Assembly: GCA_031273485.1 (NCBI GenBank) | Contig: JAISRS010000086.1 | Location: 1-9,618 of the forward strand | Direction: 5' to 3' | Length of the DNA: 9,618 nt | Source of the DNA: Prevotellaceae bacterium | GTDB taxonomy: Bacteria > Bacteroidota > Bacteroidia > Bacteroidales > UBA932 | In this document: positions 6,447 to 9,618 of the stretch, in pieces | How positions within the stretch are numbered: the stretch's first letter is position 1 | How the letters are laid out: every line of letters begins with the position of its first letter | Position numbers and translations under genes: made by a program | The notes under the pieces: generated by a model | What the model was told of the DNA's origin: nothing | Database searches by the model: none | Seen by the model: only the letters and a program-made list of their open reading frames with translations

Positions 6447-8492
6447 ATGATGTACAAAAAATATTTAGTTACCGCGGCTTTGCCCTACGCCAACGGACCT
6501 GTTCATATCGGTCACCTGGCGGGCGTTTACATACCTGCGGACATTTATGCGCGCTATCTGCGCCTGAAAGGATGCGATGTGAAATTCATCAGCGGCTCCG
6601 ACGAACACGGAGTGCCGATAACCATCAAAGCGCGCCGCCTGGGAATATCGCCACAGGATGTGGTTGATAAATATCATAACATGATAAAAGACGCTTTTCA
6701 ACGTTTCGGAATATCCTTTGATATTTATTCCAGAACAACGTCGGAGATTCACCGCAAAACAGCCTCCGAGTTTTTCAGAAGACTTTATGACTACGCCAGA
6801 TTAACCGAAAAGGTTACGGAACAATACTATGACGAGGAAGCCAAACAGTTTCTCGCCGACAGATACATTGTGGGAACCTGCCCCAAATGCGGGTCGGAAC
6901 ATGCCTACGGCGACCAGTGCGAAGCCTGCGGCAGCACTCTAAGTCCCATGGAACTGATCAATCCGAAATCGGAAATCAGCGGAAGCGTGCCTGTGCTTCG
7001 TGAAACCTCGCACTGGTATTTACCGCTGAACAGATACCAGGTTTTTCTTGAAGACTGGATTCTGAAAGGTCATAAAGAATGGAAAGCAAACGTGTACGGG
7101 CAATGTAAATCATGGCTTGACGAGGGATTACAGCCTCGCGCCGTGAGCCGCGACTTGTCGTGGGGCGTCCCTGTGCCGGTTAACGGAGCTGACGGAAAAG
7201 TGCTGTACGTATGGTTCGACGCTCCGATAGGCTATATCTCAAACACAAGAGAACTGCTGCCGGATACATGGCAATCGTACTGGACAAATCCGGAAACGAA
7301 ACTTGTGCATTTCATCGGTAAAGACAACATCGTGTTTCACTGCATTGTGTTTCCGGCTATGCTGAGAGCGCACGGGCAATATATCCTGCCCGATAATGTT
7401 CCTGCAAACGAATTTCTGAATCTTGAGGGTAAAAAAATCTCCACAACCGACAACTGGGCTGTGTGGTTGCATGAATATCTCGACGAATTGCCCGGAAAGG
7501 AAGACGTGTTGAGATATGTGCTGTGCGCCAATGCGCCCGAAACCAAGGATAATGACTTCACATGGAAGGATTTTCAGACGCGTAACAACAGCGAACTTGT
7601 TGCAATATTAGGCAATTTTGTGAACAGAGTAATGGTTCTGACACAAAAATATTTCGACGGTAAGACGCCGGAAAAGAACGAATTTACCGACATTGAACGG
7701 GAGCTTGAAGTCACTGTTTATCACATGCGGAGGGATCTGGACAGTTGTGTGGAATCGTATAAATTTCGCGAGGCGCTGAAGAAAATGATGGATTTTGCGC
7801 GTCTGGGCAATAAATACCTCACAGACACCGAACCCTGGAAACTTGCGCAGACAGATATGTCGAGAGTGGCTACCGTTCTGAATATGTCTTTGCAGATATG
7901 CGCCAATTTATCCATCGTCACAGAACCATTTTTGCCGTTTACGGCGGAAAAATTGAGGAAAATGCTCAATATCGGCACATTCAAATGGGAAAGAGCCGGA
8001 GGGATTTATCTCATGGAAGAGGGACATCAATTATCGTCCCCCGAACTTCTGTTTGAAAAAATAGAAGACGAAACAATTGAACGTCAAATAGCCAAACTTC
8101 CCAAAGCCGCCAATCAATCCGCAGGGGCGGAATCCGCCGCGAAGTCCAAAATCGCTCCACAGAAGGAAACCGTTTCTTTTGAGGATTTCGGCAAAGCGGA
8201 CATACGAACGGTGACGGTTGTTGCGGCAGAACGTGTCCCCGACACGGATAAACTGCTGAAACTGACTATCGACACGGGTCTTGACAAGCGTACCATAGTT
8301 TCGGGAATTGCAGAATACTATAAACCCGAAGATTTAACCGGCAAACAGGTTTGCGTATTGATAAATCTTGCCGAAAGAAAAATAAAAGGAATAGAATCGC
8401 AGGGAATGATACTTATGGCAAAGGACAGCGCCGGTAAAATGTGCCTGCTGCAACCCTCGGAACTTATGGACAATGGAGCGGAAATAGGCTGA
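6447..8492 (+). CDS. metG: Methionyl-tRNA synthetase with C-terminal tRNA-binding domain
   Basis: Charges tRNA-Met with methionine using ATP; an essential cytoplasmic class I synthetase. The Rossmann catalytic domain has the HIGH motif at 20-23 (PVHIGHLAG) and the KMSKS-equivalent loop as KKISTT at 329-334, the divergent form I expect in this phylum. The inserted connective domain has a four-cysteine zinc knuckle, CPKC at 145-148 and CEAC at 158-161. The helical anticodon-binding domain spans about 390-545 (NSELVAILGNFVNR, PWKLAQ). A low-complexity Ala/Ser/Lys linker (about 550-575) leads to a Trbp111/EMAP II-like tRNA-binding domain (576-681) with ADIRTVTVV and GIESQGMILMA. The 681-residue length fits the long, dimeric MetRS type. 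Two ATGs are adjacent (6447, 6450); either would leave the catalytic core intact. It lies 44 nt after purL, and REP-like hairpins begin 35 nt after its TGA. Confidence 0.97.
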   Translation: MMYKKYLVTAALPYANGPVHIGHLAGVYIPADIYARYLRLKGCDVKFISGSDEHGVPITIKARRLGISPQDVVDKYHNMIKDAFQRFGISFDIYSRTTSEIHRKTASEFFRRLYDYARLTEKVTEQYYDEEAKQFLADRYIVGTCPKCGSEHAYGDQCEACGSTLSPMELINPKSEISGSVPVLRETSHWYLPLNRYQVFLEDWILKGHKEWKANVYGQCKSWLDEGLQPRAVSRDLSWGVPVPVNGADGKVLYVWFDAPIGYISNTRELLPDTWQSYWTNPETKLVHFIGKDNIVFHCIVFPAMLRAHGQYILPDNVPANEFLNLEGKKISTTDNWAVWLHEYLDELPGKEDVLRYVLCANAPETKDNDFTWKDFQTRNNSELVAILGNFVNRVMVLTQKYFDGKTPEKNEFTDIERELEVTVYHMRRDLDSCVESYKFREALKKMMDFARLGNKYLTDTEPWKLAQTDMSRVATVLNMSLQICANLSIVTEPFLPFTAEKLRKMLNIGTFKWERAGGIYLMEEGHQLSSPELLFEKIEDETIERQIAKLPKAANQSAGAESAAKSKIAPQKETVSFEDFGKADIRTVTVVAAERVPDTDKLLKLTIDTGLDKRTIVSGIAEYYKPEDLTGKQVCVLINLAERKIKGIESQGMILMAKDSAGKMCLLQPSELMDNGAEIG

Positions 8493-8526
8493 AAACAACG
8501 GCGGTTTCAAAAACTATAGGATACCT

Positions 8527-8698
8527 CGGTGGCGCGGGTTTGTAACCCGTGTCACCGCATCGTTTCCTGCTGTGCCATGCACGGATTGAAAATCCGCGCA
8601 AGCGGCGCCCTACCACTCGCTTGCGCGGGTTTGTAACCCGTGTCACCGTGTCCGTTTTCTGCTGTTCCACGCACGGATTGCAAATACGCGCAAGCGGC
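8527..8698. repeat. Two tandem copies of a paired-hairpin REP/BIME-like element
   Basis: Copy 1 (8532-8606) and copy 2 (8623-8698) are offset by 91 bp and largely identical apart from substitutions and a 1-bp indel. Each holds two mutually inverted mini-palindromes: GCGCGGGTT-TGT-AACCCGTG (8532-8551, 8623-8642), and GCACGGATT-GAA-AATCCGCGC (8579-8599; a variant with one stem mismatch at 8671-8691). Read on the opposite strand the second has the same form as the first, the head-to-tail inverted layout of bacterial REP pairs (BIMEs). The first hairpin is extended by CGGTG/CACCG to a 14-bp stem with two G-T pairs and a TGT loop (8527-8557). A further 11-bp inverted repeat (8594-8604 with 8618-8628) bridges the copies. 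It lies just downstream of metG but lacks a T-run, so mRNA 3'-end protection is more plausible than intrinsic termination. No RAYT transposase gene is present here. Confidence 0.8.
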
Positions 8699-8896
8699 GG
8701 ACGCCTCAAAAAAAATAACCTTATTTTGAAAACGGTTTTTGGTATCATAATTCGTAATTCACTGTGAACGTATTGGGTAAAATACCGTAAAAAATATAAC
8801 TCTTATTAAGAAACAATTTGCAGTATCCTTTGTTTATTATGAAATTTAGTTTGAAGTGAAACAGTTTTATTTTCCGTTTTTATGTAAAAACAATCA

Positions 8897-8910
8897 ATCC
8901 TTTAAAGGAT
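8897..8910. repeat. Perfect 14-bp palindrome, possible operator
   Basis: ATCCTTTAAAGGAT is fully self-complementary and lies 115 bp before the gmk start. Its size and symmetry would suit a dimeric DNA-binding regulator, but there is no second copy nearby and no regulator gene in the window. In AT-rich DNA chance is a real alternative. Confidence 0.35.
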
Positions 8911-8995
8911 GAAACGAATAATTACCGTAGAAAAGAATATGGATTTATTCCATGTTAAAAACACTAAAAATCGGAAAAGCAAAACGATATTGTAG

Positions 8996-9003
8996 TAATT
9001 TTG
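8996..9003 (+). promoter_or_regulatory. Putative gmk promoter, Bacteroidetes -7 element
   Basis: TAATTTTG fits TAnnTTTG and ends 21 nt before the ATG at 9025, the same spacing as the purL element. Transcription would begin near 9009, giving a leader of about 16 nt that is almost all A. No TTTG is found at the expected -33 position, so support is moderate. Confidence 0.45.
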
Positions 9004-9024
9004 GTAAATAAAAAAATAGAGATT

Positions 9025-9618
9025 ATGAGTAATATTATTGTTATTTCTGCGCCATCGGGTTCCGGCAAAACCACTGTTATCAATCATTTACTTGAAGTGT
9101 TTAATAACCTCGAATTTTCAATATCGGCAACCAGCAGAACTCCGCGGGAGAATGAAAAAGATGGCTTGAGTTATCACTTTTTGTCGTACGAGGATTTTCA
9201 GAAAAAGATCCTGAACGGAGAGTTTATAGAATGGGAAGAGGTTTACGACGGCTCAATGTACGGGACATTGACCTCCGAAGTTGAACGGATATGTCAGTCG
9301 GGCAAAGTCGCCCTGTTTGACCTCGACGTCTATGGCGCTTTGAATATTAAGAAAAAATTCAAAAACGCTTTCCTGATATTTATCCTGCCGCCCTCGATCG
9401 AAGACCTGAAGGAACGATTAGAACGCAGAGCGTCCGAAACTTCCGAAGCAATTGATAAACGGCTAAGTAAAGCAAAAGAAGAGATGTTGCACGCACTAAA
9501 ATTCGATTATATACTGCTTAACGACGACATCAACGAAACTTTACTCGAAGCGGAAAGAATAATCGACGATTTTCTGGAAAGAAAAATCGTGCCGGATACG
9601 TTTAGAATCGTGGATTAA
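9025..9618 (+). CDS. gmk: Guanylate kinase
   Basis: Phosphorylates GMP (and dGMP) to GDP with ATP; cytoplasmic and essential for guanine nucleotide supply. The 197-residue product has a P-loop SAPSGSGKTT (8-17), the GMP-binding segment SATSRTPRENEKDG (34-47) with R38 and R41, EFIEWEEVYDGSMYGT (66-81), the DLDVYGALNIKK segment (99-110), and a lid region with LKERLERRASET (128-139) carrying the conserved arginines. Length and motif order are those of a normal bacterial Gmk. The frame extends to a TTG at 9001, but that codon overlaps the predicted promoter, and the family's short N terminus favours the ATG at 9025. The gene is complete, with TAA as the last bases of the window. Upstream is a 532-nt gene-free gap, so it is probably transcribed separately from metG. 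Confidence 0.97.
   Translation: MSNIIVISAPSGSGKTTVINHLLEVFNNLEFSISATSRTPRENEKDGLSYHFLSYEDFQKKILNGEFIEWEEVYDGSMYGTLTSEVERICQSGKVALFDLDVYGALNIKKKFKNAFLIFILPPSIEDLKERLERRASETSEAIDKRLSKAKEEMLHALKFDYILLNDDINETLLEAERIIDDFLERKIVPDTFRIVD

Larger units (their letters stand above)
8699..9024. other. AT-rich intergenic region upstream of gmk
   Basis: No gene is supported in these roughly 325 bases. Visible items are an AT-only dyad AAAATAA-CC-TTATTTT (8712-8727), which could be a weak bidirectional terminator; two heptamers ATAATTC GTAATTC (8747-8760); a TATCCTTTG word (8824-8832) that resembles a -7 element but with a one-base-longer gap; the 14-bp palindrome at 8897-8910; and the candidate gmk promoter at 8996-9003. 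The ORFs crossing the region have no protein-like composition. Confidence 0.5.

Noticed and set aside
8527..8557. Intrinsic terminator of metG
   Set aside because: The hairpin is strong but is followed by CATCGTTTCC with no T-run; it is better explained as part of the REP-like repeat.
8464..8767. Overlapping small ORFs on both strands across the REP-like region
   Set aside because: They translate the palindromic repeat itself (Arg/Pro/Cys-rich, repeated blocks) and overlap the end of metG; typical spurious ORFs over repeats.
8824..8832. Promoter TATCCTTTG upstream of gmk
   Set aside because: The gap between TA and TTTG is three bases rather than two, and it would give a leader of almost 190 nt; the element at 8996-9003 fits better.
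9001..9003. TTG start for gmk
   Set aside because: It overlaps the predicted -7 promoter element and adds eight residues not expected in the family; ATG at 9025 is better.

Overview
The window looks like chromosomal DNA from a member of the Bacteroidetes, probably Bacteroidales. Four things point there: a secreted protease with a type IX secretion (T9SS) C-terminal sorting domain, a DUF6261-type and a DUF6970-type protein (families I associate with this phylum), TAnnTTTG-type -7 promoter elements, and A-rich leaders without clear Shine-Dalgarno sites. All genes lie on the + strand. No rRNA, tRNA, CRISPR array, transposase or phage gene is visible.

Layout. At the left edge is the 3' part of a small cysteine-rich protein (to 317), followed after 12 nt by a complete thermolysin-family (M4) metalloprotease with propeptide, Ig/PKD-like and T9SS sorting modules (330-2813). 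After a nearly pure A/T spacer comes a DUF6261-like protein of unknown function (2863-3624). The gap 3625-4182 is repeat-rich: an inverted repeat, then six exact-length 41-bp tandem units each carrying an internal dyad, with decayed units on both sides, then a run of 7-bp repeats, then a Bacteroidetes-type promoter. This promoter serves purL (4183-6402, small-type FGAM synthase subunit), followed after 44 nt by metG (6447-8492, methionyl-tRNA synthetase with C-terminal tRNA-binding domain). The gap 8493-9024 starts with two copies of a paired-hairpin REP/BIME-like element and continues as AT-rich DNA containing a 14-bp perfect palindrome and a possible promoter for gmk (9025-9618, guanylate kinase), whose stop codon ends the window.

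How the genes relate. purL and gmk both act in purine nucleotide synthesis (de novo IMP synthesis and GMP to GDP), and metG is a translation housekeeping gene; purL and metG may be co-transcribed. The left third (protease, two lineage-restricted proteins) is accessory and more AT-rich. I see no clear multi-gene novel system. The strongest unexplained signals are the two non-coding repeat structures, at 3647-3966 and 8527-8698, and the unknown-function DUF6261-like protein beside the first of them.
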